The notes: generated from the sequence alone by a model not told the origin. Positions 16,756 to 26,318 are shown, counted from the first letter of the stretch. The stretch is DNA of 36,211 nucleotides from an uncultured Pseudomonadota bacterium (GCA_949296475.1 CASFOK010000016.1:1-36211); one strand, 5' to 3'. Numbers and translations are program-made.

Positions 16756-18039
16756 ATGAATGATGTATTAAACCCTTTGGTAGATAATGCTGTTTTATGC
16801 TGGGGATGTCCGGTCTTTGACCGCTTGTTCCAAGTTGTGTCTTATTCCGCAGCGGCAGTGTATAATAAACTGACAATATTTTGTGCCATATTATTTTGTG
16901 TGTTATTAGCGTTCTTTATCATGAACGCAGTTTGGAAAAACATCAAAGGAAACATATCAGACCCTTGGTATAAAAAATCCATACAACCCGTGATTATAAA
17001 TTCTTTGGTGGCACTGACTTTGCTTGGCATGGGGGTAACATTTCCAAGATTTATAACGTCCATTACTTTTGAACCCGTCACTGATATTGCACTGATTTAT
17101 ACACAAACGATGCTGGAAACAAACCCAGAAACCGTAAATGAAAAAGTACCTTATACGCCCCAAGAAATATCCGGCAAAGGATTTTATCGTCCAGAGCTGC
17201 GCGATAAAATAATATTACTGATGAAAACTACGATTACACAGTTTCAATCTTATATCAAACTGGGTATCGCCGTTATGGACAAGGCTTTTTCTTATAAAGC
17301 CTTGTTGGGCGTCGGTGCGCTTATCCAACATATAACATTATTTTTCATTGGGTTATATCTGGCATACGGATTCTTTAAGTTATTTTTACGGTTCTGTTTT
17401 TACTTCGCTGACATAATTGTCGCAATGACCTTTTTTGCGTTTTTCTTTCCGCTATCATTAATATTAATTGCATTCAAGGGCGCAGACGCACCTTCTTGGA
17501 TTTCGGCACTGGGCAAAAACATTGGTACAAATCAATTTAAAAAACTTATCAATGCAATTATAACGTTGGCTGCCGCAGTGCTTACTTATATTGTGATAAT
17601 GGTAATAATCGCAAAGTTCTTTTCACCAGATCAATCAACCCAAGAAATTATGACTATGGTTCTAAGTGGCGATATAAATACATCTGCCCCTGGTCAATCA
17701 ACCCAAGAGATTATGACGATGATTCTAAGCGGCGATATATATGCGGATGCTTTATCGTCCGATAATTTAGCTAGCATCACATTAGTCGGCAGTATCATAT
17801 TGCTATACGTTGTTAACTTCTTGTACGATCAAATTCCGCAGGTGACTTCTATGGTATTAAGTACTTTCGGCGTATCACAAGAAAATGAACTTAGCGAAAA
17901 ATTGGCGAATAAAGTAATGCAGGTTACTTCTAATGCCGTAGGATATGCCACTGCCGTCGGGAAAACAATATTGAACAAGGGCGAAAAAAATAAAGAAAAC
18001 AAAGATACAAAAGACAAAACAGATAATAAAACAAAATGA
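16756..18039 (+). CDS. VirB6/TrbL-like membrane protein, operon gene 2
   Basis: 427 residues. An N-terminal VLCWGCPVFDRLF carries a CxxC pair near residues 15-18, just before the first span. Six or more spans follow, including the family core FYFADIIVAMTFFAFFFPLSLILIAF. Residues 292-333 are a tandem duplication of a 21-residue unit (63 bp, separate entry) placed between two spans. The C-terminal 25 residues are almost entirely Lys, Asp, Glu, Asn and Thr. Starts immediately after the previous stop and overlaps the next gene by 4 nt (ATGA). Probable component of the inner-membrane complex of a type IV secretion system. Confidence 0.55.
   Translation: MNDVLNPLVDNAVLCWGCPVFDRLFQVVSYSAAAVYNKLTIFCAILFCVLLAFFIMNAVWKNIKGNISDPWYKKSIQPVIINSLVALTLLGMGVTFPRFITSITFEPVTDIALIYTQTMLETNPETVNEKVPYTPQEISGKGFYRPELRDKIILLMKTTITQFQSYIKLGIAVMDKAFSYKALLGVGALIQHITLFFIGLYLAYGFFKLFLRFCFYFADIIVAMTFFAFFFPLSLILIAFKGADAPSWISALGKNIGTNQFKKLINAIITLAAAVLTYIVIMVIIAKFFSPDQSTQEIMTMVLSGDINTSAPGQSTQEIMTMILSGDIYADALSSDNLASITLVGSIILLYVVNFLYDQIPQVTSMVLSTFGVSQENELSEKLANKVMQVTSNAVGYATAVGKTILNKGEKNKENKDTKDKTDNKTK
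17629..17754 (+). repeat. 63-bp tandem duplication inside a VirB6-like gene
   Basis: Units 17629-17691 and 17692-17754. Each encodes QSTQEIMTM-(V/I)-LSGDI plus a variable tail. In the first 16 codons there are three synonymous and two non-synonymous differences, so the duplication is not recent and the protein sequence has been kept. Confidence 0.9.
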
Positions 18040-19472
18040 AAGCAAAACTGATATCTCTTGCTATATATTTTATAATGGGTGCCATCGCGCTTGGGTTAGG
18101 TATATGGTATTTATCTTCTTCTATTGGTGGTGCGTCTTTGACGTATACCAGCGTAAACGGCTTTTTAACAGCAATTGGTGCATCAGACGGTGATATTACA
18201 AACGCCAACGGTTGCTTTATGTGCAAATATGTTTCCGAATTGTTCAGTGTCATCGGACGCGCGACGGAAATGTTCTGGACAACTATGGTAGACAACATAT
18301 GGATATTGCTTGCACTGGGATTTGGGTTGTTCTTGTTTTTGTATACCGCACAATATTTATTTAATGCCGCGAAAGAAACATCTTCTTTGGATGAAAAAGA
18401 AAAAAAATTAGAATTCAAATCGTGGTTTGACAAAGTATGGCGCCAAGGCGCACGAGTAATGATTGTTGGCGCACTTATGGGGGCTTTGGGCATGGGTGGA
18501 ACTGCGGCCCTTAAAACAGTCACCAATATAACCATTACGCCTGTTATGTTCGTTGGCGCAGAACTGTCAATGGCAGCAACTGAAATATCAGAGGCAGCAC
18601 AATGCCCCGCCTTAGAAAACACAGATAAAAACGACGAAATATTAAACCCCGTACTACAACCTTTTATGTGCGTAGTAAGTAACATAAACAGCGTAATGAT
18701 GGCCGGCGCAGCGGGCGGTTTTGCGCTGATGAACTATGCTTGGTTGGGCATGGGTGGTGGCGCGTTTACTTGGCTGGCGGGTCTGGGACTGGTAATTTTG
18801 TTTTTAGTCATTGGATTTGATTTATTCTTTCAGATTTTTTCTGTCATATTCAAACTGGTGTTCGTTATCATATTTTTACCGCTAATTCTTGCAGCCGCCG
18901 CATTTGAACAAACATGGTCTTTGGCAAGTGGGGTCGTTAAAAACTCTATTGATATGTTGGTAAAAACGGCTATTCAAGTCATAGGCATTACCTTAAAAAC
19001 TCTTATCATATATGCCATAGTATCATTCGCAGCAGATGAATATTTCCCAGGACCCAACGATGGATACAGCGCGATTTTACCGCCATTGATGGGGCAAAGC
19101 GTGCAAAACCCAGACGCACAAACATTGTCTGTCATAAACGTATTTTCAACTTGCGAAGAGGTGTCTTTGGAACAGGGCGTTGTTAACGCGGACAAATTCA
19201 AAAACTGTTTCACAGCAAGACGCGCAGAAGTTGAACGTAAATACCCCGGCGCGTTTGACTTTATGTCTGACGGTTGGGACTTCTTGATGCTGATGTTCGG
19301 AATATTCTTTATCTATTTCTATATAGTTAAACCAAAGATTGATGGTATACTTGGAAAAGACAGCAAAGAACAGTTTGATTTTGGCGGTTGGACAAAAGAA
19401 CTGGGCAAAAAAATTTGGCATGCACCGCGACAAATTTTTGACTATGTAGCAAAAGCAATCGGAGAAAAATAA
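18036..19472 (+). CDS. VirB6/TrbL-like membrane protein, operon gene 3
   Basis: 478 residues, the longest of the set. It starts with a membrane span (LAIYFIMGAIALGLGIWYL), then NGCFMCKYVSELF with a CxxC pair near residues 60-63, several spans including FDLFFQIFSVIFKLVFVIIFLPL, an amphipathic region beginning FEQTW, and a last span near residue 425 followed by a basic tail. Four more Cys lie in predicted external loops (CPALE, MCVVS, CEEVS, NCFTA). It overlaps the previous gene by 4 nt and is followed 5 nt later by the next, so the four genes form a single operon. Confidence 0.55.
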   Translation: MKAKLISLAIYFIMGAIALGLGIWYLSSSIGGASLTYTSVNGFLTAIGASDGDITNANGCFMCKYVSELFSVIGRATEMFWTTMVDNIWILLALGFGLFLFLYTAQYLFNAAKETSSLDEKEKKLEFKSWFDKVWRQGARVMIVGALMGALGMGGTAALKTVTNITITPVMFVGAELSMAATEISEAAQCPALENTDKNDEILNPVLQPFMCVVSNINSVMMAGAAGGFALMNYAWLGMGGGAFTWLAGLGLVILFLVIGFDLFFQIFSVIFKLVFVIIFLPLILAAAAFEQTWSLASGVVKNSIDMLVKTAIQVIGITLKTLIIYAIVSFAADEYFPGPNDGYSAILPPLMGQSVQNPDAQTLSVINVFSTCEEVSLEQGVVNADKFKNCFTARRAEVERKYPGAFDFMSDGWDFLMLMFGIFFIYFYIVKPKIDGILGKDSKEQFDFGGWTKELGKKIWHAPRQIFDYVAKAIGEK

Positions 19473-19477
19473 AAAAA

Positions 19478-20776
19478 ATGAAATTATTTAAATTTATTTT
19501 ATCCAAAATCGCTATCTGCATTTTTGCTTGTTTGTTTTTGACGCCCGTATATGCCGAAGCAACTAATTTACCAATGTCAGAAATTGGCGATTATGGTTCT
19601 TGGCTGACAGAACAAAATGTGGAATTATTTACAACTGGTATAAAAAGTGACATAACCGATTTTCAGTCAGAATTTCAAAAAAATCAACTGGTTCAAGACT
19701 ATGTACCCATAGAAGCAAAGGTCGGACTGGCTTTTATGCACGCATTGTCTTGGTTAGGGGAAAAAATTAATATTCCTTTGGTTAGGTTTGTAATTATATT
19801 TATAATAATCGCTTATGCTTTTTGGGTCATGTTGGAAGTATACAATATGATATCCAAGGGGTCTGACGTCAAAGAACTGGTGGAAAGTTTATTAAAGAAA
19901 TCCTTGGTTATCACAATATGGATTCTTATACTGGACCAAGGCGCCGCAAAAATATTTATGTGGGTTGTAGGCCCCATAATAAGTGTTGGTACTTATTTAT
20001 CCGATATAATATTAAACGCTGTTGCGAATGCTGTTGGCACAAATTTACCTGATACCTGTGGCGCAATTCGCGAATACGCAAATGCGCACACTTCCGCTAA
20101 CATGTTAATAGATCCGAATATGACCGCAGATATCTTGTGCGTCCCGACAAGATTATCAGGATTCTTCTATACAGCAATTGCAACTGGTTGGAAATGGATA
20201 ATCGCCGGAATAGGTACCAGCGCATTTTCTGTATTGGTCGGTATAGTATTCATTGTAATATTTTTAGTTAATATATGGAAATTTGCGTTAATGGCCTTGG
20301 GGGTAATTGCCGACTTGTTCTTAGCGGTAATTTTACTGCCCTTTACTGCTATTGCAGAAACAATCGCAAAGACTTCTTATAAAGGGATCGCCGGGGATAT
20401 ATTTAACGGATTTTTAGGATTATTCAAAACAGAATCTTTGGAAACACAAATTAAAAGATTTATTAATGCCGCGATTTACTTTGTATCTTTATCAATCGTA
20501 ATCGCAATATGTGCGGCACTGATGGCAGGAACAGTTTCCACTGACTTGTCTGCACAAGTACCAACGTTAGAAAACGCGGGATTTGTCGTTACTTTGTTAA
20601 GCGGTTGTTTGGTTACATACCTGGCATTTAACGCAGAAAAAATTGCAAAAGATATAGGCGGCAGTATAAATTCTGACATTGGTAAAGACGTCGGCGAACA
20701 AATCAAAAAACTGTTAAAAAATACATATAACAACGGAAAAAGTTGGGTAAAAGCATATAAAGATTCTAAAAAATAA
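19478..20776 (+). CDS. VirB6/TrbL-like membrane protein, operon gene 4
   Basis: 432 residues. Signal peptide ending near VYAEA, a soluble periplasmic stretch of about 70 residues, then six or so spans with the family core WKFALMALGVIADLFLAVILLPF followed by an amphipathic segment (LETQIKRFINAAIYFV). Two Cys (DTCGAI, LCVPT) lie in one loop. No CxxC. The basic C-terminus is cytoplasmic. It ends 7 nt from the convergent helicase gene, with no visible terminator. This is the last gene of the operon. Confidence 0.55.
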   Translation: MKLFKFILSKIAICIFACLFLTPVYAEATNLPMSEIGDYGSWLTEQNVELFTTGIKSDITDFQSEFQKNQLVQDYVPIEAKVGLAFMHALSWLGEKINIPLVRFVIIFIIIAYAFWVMLEVYNMISKGSDVKELVESLLKKSLVITIWILILDQGAAKIFMWVVGPIISVGTYLSDIILNAVANAVGTNLPDTCGAIREYANAHTSANMLIDPNMTADILCVPTRLSGFFYTAIATGWKWIIAGIGTSAFSVLVGIVFIVIFLVNIWKFALMALGVIADLFLAVILLPFTAIAETIAKTSYKGIAGDIFNGFLGLFKTESLETQIKRFINAAIYFVSLSIVIAICAALMAGTVSTDLSAQVPTLENAGFVVTLLSGCLVTYLAFNAEKIAKDIGGSINSDIGKDVGEQIKKLLKNTYNNGKSWVKAYKDSKK

Positions 20777-20783
20777 CGCATAC

Positions 20784-22874
20784 CTAATCTGTAAATTCTA
20801 CAAATTGACGCGCAACTTTCTTTATACCTTTATTTCTGAACGCAACTGTTAAAATGTCTGCGTTTTCTTCTATGACAACGCCGCGCCCCATTTCAGTATG
20901 AAACACCAATTTGCCAACAGCAGATTTTGATTCTGTTTTACGTGGCACAGGACGCGACTGATATGATGTAGGCATTTTATAATGCGTTCTTTGTGCCCCA
21001 CCCTGAAAATCTAGATATTTATTATCCATTTCTGTTATAAAGCGACTGGGCGAATTATATTGCCGCTGACCGAACATCATTCTGGACATTGCGTTGGTAA
21101 TTATTGCCCGGCGACGCGCACGAGTAATAGCGACATAGGCTAATCGTCGTTCTTCTTCTAAGCTGCCTTCATTAACTGATTTGTCGTTCGGGAAAATACC
21201 CTCTTCCCATGCCGGCAAAAATACTGTATTGAACTCTAGCCCTTTGGCAGCATGTATCGTCATTATACTTACAGTATCTGTTACTTTACTAATATCATCA
21301 GAATCGTTATCGTCCGCAGTCATTAATGCGGCATGTTCCAAAAACTCTGGCAAAGAAGTATATTTTGATATCACATTCGTTATTAACTCTTTTACATTAT
21401 CCAGCCTATCTGGCGCATCAACGTCTTTTGATTCGCGCCACATCTGTAAATACCCAGACTTATCTAATATATATTGCGTCGCAGCCACAGGTGTCATAGA
21501 TTGCCAGTCAAAATCAAACGCATTTAAAAACTCGTCCGCACTGCTTTTCTGCTTCGCCGATAACTGCGCGTTTTTCAGCCCGTCCATCAAGTATTTACCA
21601 CTTGAACGCAATTTAGCAATAGCAGACGCACCGAATCCGCGTCTTGGCTTTCCAATTATACGCATAAATGCAAAATCATCAAAAGGATAGACCAACAGAC
21701 GTAAGTACGCAATTACGTCTCGTATTTCCATTCTATCATAAAACTTTGTGGCACCTACCAGTTTAAAAGGAATTCCACGCGACGTAAACTCTTCTTCAAA
21801 CATGCGAGACAAACTGCCGGTTCTGATTAATACGGCATAATCAGAAAACGGTTCTGCTTCGTCCTTGCGCATAATCGTATCGGCAATAATTCTTGCCTCG
21901 TCCCAATCTGTCGGCAAAGTCAAAACATACACAGGCTCGCCTATCTTCATATCTGTAATACTGTGCAAGTCTTTGCCCAGTCTGCCTTGATTATGACGGA
22001 TTAAAGAATTAGCCGCCCCCAATATATTAGGCGTGCTGCGATAATTCGTTTCCAGTCGGATTATTTTTGCTTGTTTAAACGCAGCCTCAAACCCAAGAAT
22101 ATTTTGTATTTCCGCGCCACGCCATGAATATATAGACTGATCATCATCACCAACGCAACATATATTAGGATTATCGTTACCGCGCGTTAATGTTTCTAAT
22201 AATTGCATTTGCGCTTTGTTCGTGTCTTGAAATTCATCAACCATAATATACTTAAATTGTCTTTGATATTTTTCCAAAACGTCGCTATGCGTATTAAATA
22301 AATCCAAGACCTTTAATATTATATCACCAAAATCAAGCGCACCCATACGTGCCAGTTCCGCGTTATATGCCTCAAAAATACGCCCGGCAATTTCAGATGT
22401 ATACGAAGGGGCAGCCAAACCCTTGTCCTTTATTGCAGAAATTCTTTCCACCCAATCTGACGCGTTAAAGTCCAAACCCATTGCAGCAAAAACATTTTTC
22501 AAGACCGCTTTTTGATCTTCTTCGCCGTAAATTAAAAAATCGCGACGCAAACCCACAAGGTCAGAATTAGCACGTAAAATGCGCAAACACATAGAATGAA
22601 ACGTACCGCACCAAATATCACCCGCATACCAACCGCCACCGTCAACGGCGAAATCAAACAAGCGCTTTTTCATTTCGTTGGCGGCTTTATTCGTAAAAGT
22701 CAGCGCCAAAACCTGCCAAGGTTGCGCCAACCCAAGATTTAATATATAGGCAATACGCGTTGTTAAAACCCTTGTTTTACCTGTTCCCGCACCCGCCAAA
22801 ACTAACAAGGGACCTTCTGTTGTAGTGACCGCTTCTTTTTGTTTCTCATTAAGATTTTCTAGCATTAAATTCAT
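20784..22874 (-). CDS. uvrD: ATP-dependent DNA helicase, UvrD/PcrA type
   Basis: 696 residues from the ATG at 22874. Superfamily 1A helicase: Walker A AGAGTGKTRVL near residue 30, DEFQDTNKAQ (motif II), DDDQSIYSWRGA (motif III), TNYRST (motif IV), TIHAAKGLEF (motif V) and YVAITRARRRA (motif VI). It unwinds DNA 3'-5' in nucleotide-excision and mismatch repair and removes RecA. The C-terminus has the short conserved tail (GVVIEEN...VAFRNKGIKKV) typical of PcrA/UvrD. The promoter ends 6 nt before this ATG and there is no ribosome binding site, so the mRNA is predicted to be leaderless; an in-frame ATG three codons later is an alternative start. Confidence 0.95.
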   Translation of the reverse strand: MNLMLENLNEKQKEAVTTTEGPLLVLAGAGTGKTRVLTTRIAYILNLGLAQPWQVLALTFTNKAANEMKKRLFDFAVDGGGWYAGDIWCGTFHSMCLRILRANSDLVGLRRDFLIYGEEDQKAVLKNVFAAMGLDFNASDWVERISAIKDKGLAAPSYTSEIAGRIFEAYNAELARMGALDFGDIILKVLDLFNTHSDVLEKYQRQFKYIMVDEFQDTNKAQMQLLETLTRGNDNPNICCVGDDDQSIYSWRGAEIQNILGFEAAFKQAKIIRLETNYRSTPNILGAANSLIRHNQGRLGKDLHSITDMKIGEPVYVLTLPTDWDEARIIADTIMRKDEAEPFSDYAVLIRTGSLSRMFEEEFTSRGIPFKLVGATKFYDRMEIRDVIAYLRLLVYPFDDFAFMRIIGKPRRGFGASAIAKLRSSGKYLMDGLKNAQLSAKQKSSADEFLNAFDFDWQSMTPVAATQYILDKSGYLQMWRESKDVDAPDRLDNVKELITNVISKYTSLPEFLEHAALMTADDNDSDDISKVTDTVSIMTIHAAKGLEFNTVFLPAWEEGIFPNDKSVNEGSLEEERRLAYVAITRARRRAIITNAMSRMMFGQRQYNSPSRFITEMDNKYLDFQGGAQRTHYKMPTSYQSRPVPRKTESKSAVGKLVFHTEMGRGVVIEENADILTVAFRNKGIKKVARQFVEFTD

Positions 22875-22880
22875 CCGTCT

Positions 22881-22908
22881 ATTATAATACATAAAGTCTG
22901 GTTATCAA
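22881..22908 (-). promoter_or_regulatory. Promoter of uvrD (leaderless)
   Basis: Minus strand: TTGATA (22908-22903), 16 nt spacer, TATAAT (22886-22881), then 6 nt to the ATG at 22874. Best example of a leaderless promoter in the window, since both boxes are close to consensus. Confidence 0.65.
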
Positions 22909-22932
22909 AAATATATTTTACAGGAAGGGAAT

Positions 22933-23610
22933 ATGAAACGCGTTATATGCTTTGACATAGAAACAACAGGCCTGGAATACATGCGCGGCGATAGGTGTAT
23001 AGAAATCGGTGCCGTTGAAATGATAGACGATAAAATTACAGATAACACATTCCACGAATATATAAACCCAGACGGAAAAATCATCCCCCCCGATTCGTAT
23101 ATGGTGCATAAAATTTCAAATGCGTTCTTAGAAGACAAACCCAAAATGGCGGTGGTTGCCCCAAAGTTCTTAGAATTTATTGGCGACAGTCCAATCGTTG
23201 CACACAACGGGGCAGACTTTGACTTTCCTTTCATCAATCATGAATTGGCACAACTGGGACTGCCACAAATTCCAAAAGAGCAACAATTGGACTCTATTGT
23301 AATCGCAAGAAATCGGGTATTTGGTCCTAAAAGTTATTCATTGGACGCACTAGCAAAGTGGTATGGCATATCACTTACAGCACGTGCCGATGCCCATGGC
23401 GCCTTAATTGACGCTGAAATCTTGGCCAAGGTATATAAAGAACTTGAAAACACCGCGCCCGCACCAGATGTTGCAGACATTATCGCAAAACAACACCAAG
23501 ACTTTTTAAACCACCCAAAGATAGGAAATAATTTTCCAAAACGAACTTTTACACCACACGAAGACGAACTAAATGCACATAATGCTTTTATGGAAAAATT
23601 AATGGCATAA
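22933..23610 (+). CDS. dnaQ: DnaQ-like 3'-5' exonuclease (Pol III epsilon type)
   Basis: 225 residues, DEDDh exonuclease: FDIETTGL near residues 8-15 supplies the first Asp and Glu, VAHNGADFDFPF the third acid, and ADAHGALIDAEILA the His and last Asp. Such proteins proofread as the epsilon subunit of DNA polymerase III. The start has a strong AGGAAGGG site. The C-terminal 50 residues are polar and may hold the polymerase-binding tail. It diverges from uvrD across 58 nt and is followed by a symmetric terminator shared with the convergent Cys-rich gene. Confidence 0.88.
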   Translation: MKRVICFDIETTGLEYMRGDRCIEIGAVEMIDDKITDNTFHEYINPDGKIIPPDSYMVHKISNAFLEDKPKMAVVAPKFLEFIGDSPIVAHNGADFDFPFINHELAQLGLPQIPKEQQLDSIVIARNRVFGPKSYSLDALAKWYGISLTARADAHGALIDAEILAKVYKELENTAPAPDVADIIAKQHQDFLNHPKIGNNFPKRTFTPHEDELNAHNAFMEKLMA

Positions 23611-23636
23611 AAAAACGCAATTACTTGCGTTTTTTT
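23609..23636. terminator. Bidirectional terminator
   Basis: ACGCAA, TTAC loop, TTGCGT, flanked by an A-run and a T-run. It lies between the end of dnaQ and the end of the Cys-rich gene and can serve both strands. Confidence 0.85.
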
Positions 23637-23637
23637 A

Positions 23638-25914
23638 TTAAGCCCCTTCCCCTTCTGCACCTGTTCCAGAACTTGTGTTATCTGATTCACAAACACCGTT
23701 TTTCATCGTATATCCAGACTCACAAACACATGTACCATAAGTGTTACGAGTTGCATGTGCCGGACAAGACGCCAAACACTGCGTTCCGAACTGTTCATAA
23801 CCTGTGTTACACTTACAACGTTCGTTTACATAACCGTCCGAACCCGCAACACCTGCCGTCGTCTGATAAGTAGAATTATCTGGACACAACAGTGACTGAT
23901 AAAACATTTGCGAAATACTCTCTATACATGTTTCATTGTCATTATCCGGACAACTGTTTGTATCATTAGCAAATACAGCATATGCACAAGTTAACGCAAC
24001 GTTACGGCAAGCACCACGCATAACGTTATATATACTGTTTATGCTTGCGCTTGTAGACCAAGCATTAACCTGCGTAACCTGTTGATTGTAACAAGTCGCA
24101 ATGTCAAGCATACAATTTGACGCATAGTCAGATATAATCTGTCTTTGCGCCGCTTGAATGTTTACCATCGCGCGCTGAATATAATTAACCACAACGTCAT
24201 TATAAGGTTTATAATTACCGTTTGAATCGTATGTATAGTTCTGACATTTATCCAAAACCGCACGACAAAGACCTTCGTCTGTGACTTTCTGCTTTGTTCC
24301 TATTTTCTGCAACAGATATTTTACATTGCAAGACCCGTTATTACCGCCGTCACCAGAACATGTGGCTGTATCCATGCTGACGTTATAAGCATTACTTAAA
24401 AATGAAGATGTAATATTCGCGTTATTATAATTTTGCATAAAGTCCGTTATATCTGTAATGTCTTGTCCCAATATGACTTCACCATTTTCATCAATATAAC
24501 GTTTTGTTGGGTCCAAACACTTATTGTAATCTGACCCGCAGACCATATCATCTGTCATACAAGCGTCCAAGGCACCTATGCAACCCTTGGCATCATATTG
24601 ATTCTTGTTCTGCAACACAGCCAGACGCGCTTTTTGCAACATCAAATTTGCACTGCGAACATTGGATACCAAGGTCTCATTCATTTTGGTCAACCCCTGT
24701 TCGTACGCAATACAATCTTTATCAATTGCCAAATCATAATTACCCGTAATTTGTTCTATATTTGCACCGGCTTCTTTGCACTGAGTCAAAACAGTATTAC
24801 AACGTTTTTTTGCGGCGTTATATAAATCGGTTCCGCGCAAATTAGAGAAACTGGTAGTACCGGTATTCAAGAAATCCAAACTGAATATATCAGCGGTATC
24901 GGCAGTAAAGTCCAAACTCATATCCAAACCTGTATAGGTATCCGCCGAATAAGACGTGTTACTGCTGGGGTCGCGTATCATCTTTTCTATTTCTTCCAAC
25001 ATATTACGCGTTTCCGTGGTATCTGTTGCACCAGATAAAGCCGCCTCGGCCTCTGTCTCGTTCATAATGGCACGAATTTCATCCGCAGATAAACCTACAT
25101 ACCTTATGCGCTGTGCGACATCATTCAATTGCGTATTTGCGTCTTTAACCGCATCTTCCACCTTTGTATAATTTGATAAATTCGCCGAACAAGAACAACG
25201 TTTTTGATTGGCGTCTATCACAGAACAAAACTGGTCCATGCAATCGTTATACTGTTGCTGACAAGACTGATTTAAATCGGATGTTTGTTCCAGTCGCGTC
25301 TTTGCCTGCGCAATAGTTTCTGCGTTTGTTTCCGTATCAGTACCCGTAACAGTTGCACGCGCTTGTACTGACCGTTCACCGTTGCCAACGTTTGATCCCG
25401 TTTGTATATCTGTATCGCCAATCGTTGCACGACCGCCAACCTCTGCCGTTGTGGGTCGTAAAGTCACACCCGCCCTGCGAACGATTGGATTATTATTAAT
25501 ACTTGCCGCGTCAACCCGTGCATTGCGTCCGACAGTGTTAACCGCGGCCTCTAAATTATCACGCGACGAATTGGCTTTCGTTGTATTTACCGCGCGCGAT
25601 ACGGTACCCGTATTAATCGTCTGACCGGTTCCACGCGCTGTTGATGTAACAACGCTATTTCCTAAATCAACAACACGCGCACCACTGCGCACAACCGTAC
25701 TGCTTTCCGATTCTGACGGCGTAACTGTTCTTGTAGAAACGCTGCGCGAAGCGTCAACAGAACGAACAGTATTACTTGCTGTACGCGAGCTCTGTTTTGT
25801 TGCATCTGCAGAAACGCTGGCCGGTAAAGCCCTGGAAACAGTAACATCACCGGCTGCGAACACAGCAGGCGAATAAAAAGCCAACAAGAAAAAACAAATT
25901 GAAAGTCTTTTCAT
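23638..25914 (-). CDS. Large Cys-rich secreted protein, copy 1
   Basis: 758 residues from the ATG at 25914, which begins a signal peptide ending at VFAAG. Residues 25-190 are a Ser/Thr/Val/Arg-rich low-complexity region without Cys. From about 215 a Cys-rich part begins with CQQQYNDCMDQFC (CMDQFC at 225-230) and QKRCSCS, then a heptad-like helical stretch, more Cys pairs, a helical region rich in Gln and Lys around residue 410, and a C-terminal EGF-like segment with CKCNTGYEQFG and GTCVCESGYTM. It is a paralogue of the gene at 26783-28987. Probable surface or periplasmic protein; function unknown. An extended -10 box ends 10 nt before the ATG. Confidence 0.65.
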   Translation of the reverse strand: MKRLSICFFLLAFYSPAVFAAGDVTVSRALPASVSADATKQSSRTASNTVRSVDASRSVSTRTVTPSESESSTVVRSGARVVDLGNSVVTSTARGTGQTINTGTVSRAVNTTKANSSRDNLEAAVNTVGRNARVDAASINNNPIVRRAGVTLRPTTAEVGGRATIGDTDIQTGSNVGNGERSVQARATVTGTDTETNAETIAQAKTRLEQTSDLNQSCQQQYNDCMDQFCSVIDANQKRCSCSANLSNYTKVEDAVKDANTQLNDVAQRIRYVGLSADEIRAIMNETEAEAALSGATDTTETRNMLEEIEKMIRDPSSNTSYSADTYTGLDMSLDFTADTADIFSLDFLNTGTTSFSNLRGTDLYNAAKKRCNTVLTQCKEAGANIEQITGNYDLAIDKDCIAYEQGLTKMNETLVSNVRSANLMLQKARLAVLQNKNQYDAKGCIGALDACMTDDMVCGSDYNKCLDPTKRYIDENGEVILGQDITDITDFMQNYNNANITSSFLSNAYNVSMDTATCSGDGGNNGSCNVKYLLQKIGTKQKVTDEGLCRAVLDKCQNYTYDSNGNYKPYNDVVVNYIQRAMVNIQAAQRQIISDYASNCMLDIATCYNQQVTQVNAWSTSASINSIYNVMRGACRNVALTCAYAVFANDTNSCPDNDNETCIESISQMFYQSLLCPDNSTYQTTAGVAGSDGYVNERCKCNTGYEQFGTQCLASCPAHATRNTYGTCVCESGYTMKNGVCESDNTSSGTGAEGEGA

Positions 25915-25924
25915 CTTTCTGTCT

Positions 25925-25933
25925 ATTATACCA
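25925..25933 (-). promoter_or_regulatory. Extended -10 promoter of Cys-rich copy 1
   Basis: TGGTATAAT on the minus strand, ending 10 nt before the ATG at 25914. Leader of about 3-4 nt, too short for a normal ribosome binding site. Confidence 0.5.
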
Positions 25934-25974
25934 CAATGTAAAAAAACAGAAAAGATGATTTTTATATAATATCG

Positions 25975-26004
25975 TAAAAAAAGCACCGTTTGGTGCTTTT
26001 TTTA
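25975..26004 (-). terminator. Terminator of rplU-rpmA
   Basis: AGCACC and GGTGCT arms around a 4-nt loop with a T-run on the minus strand, overlapping the rpmA stop codon. Confidence 0.85.
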
Positions 26005-26271
26005 TTTTTCCGCTTTGTCATCTGGAACAACAGAAACTGTTTTTCTGTCGCCCACACCTTTTTTAAATTTAACAATACCAGCAATTTTTGCAAATATTGT
26101 ATGATCTTTACCCATACCAACGTTTGCACCCGGATGTACAGATGTACCGCGTTGACGGATAATGATATTACCTGGAATTACACGACTGCCACCAGATTTC
26201 TTAACGCCTAATCTGCGTCCCGCAGAGTCGCGTCCATTGGTTGTTGCCGAACCAGCTTTCTTATGTGCCAT
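26002..26271 (-). CDS. rpmA: 50S ribosomal protein L27
   Basis: 89 residues, starting [18 protein letters not shown], the diagnostic L27 N-terminus with the [11 protein letters not shown] motif that reaches the peptidyl transferase centre. No N-terminal extension of the Firmicutes type is present. Strong AAAGGAG site. Follows rplU by 47 nt, the usual order. Confidence 0.97.
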   Translation of the reverse strand: MAHKKAGSATTNGRDSAGRRLGVKKSGGSRVIPGNIIIRQRGTSVHPGANVGMGKDHTIFAKIAGIVKFKKGVGDRKTVSVVPDDKAEK

Positions 26272-26318
26272 AATTAAACTCCTTTAATTTCTGATTATTC
26301 TGATTTATACACCAGAAA

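Noticed and set aside
17930-18685. Minus-strand open frame of 251 codons over the junction of two VirB6-like genes
   Set aside because: The plus-strand genes overlap by ATGA and have clear membrane-protein sequences; the antisense frame is a shadow of hydrophobic codons.
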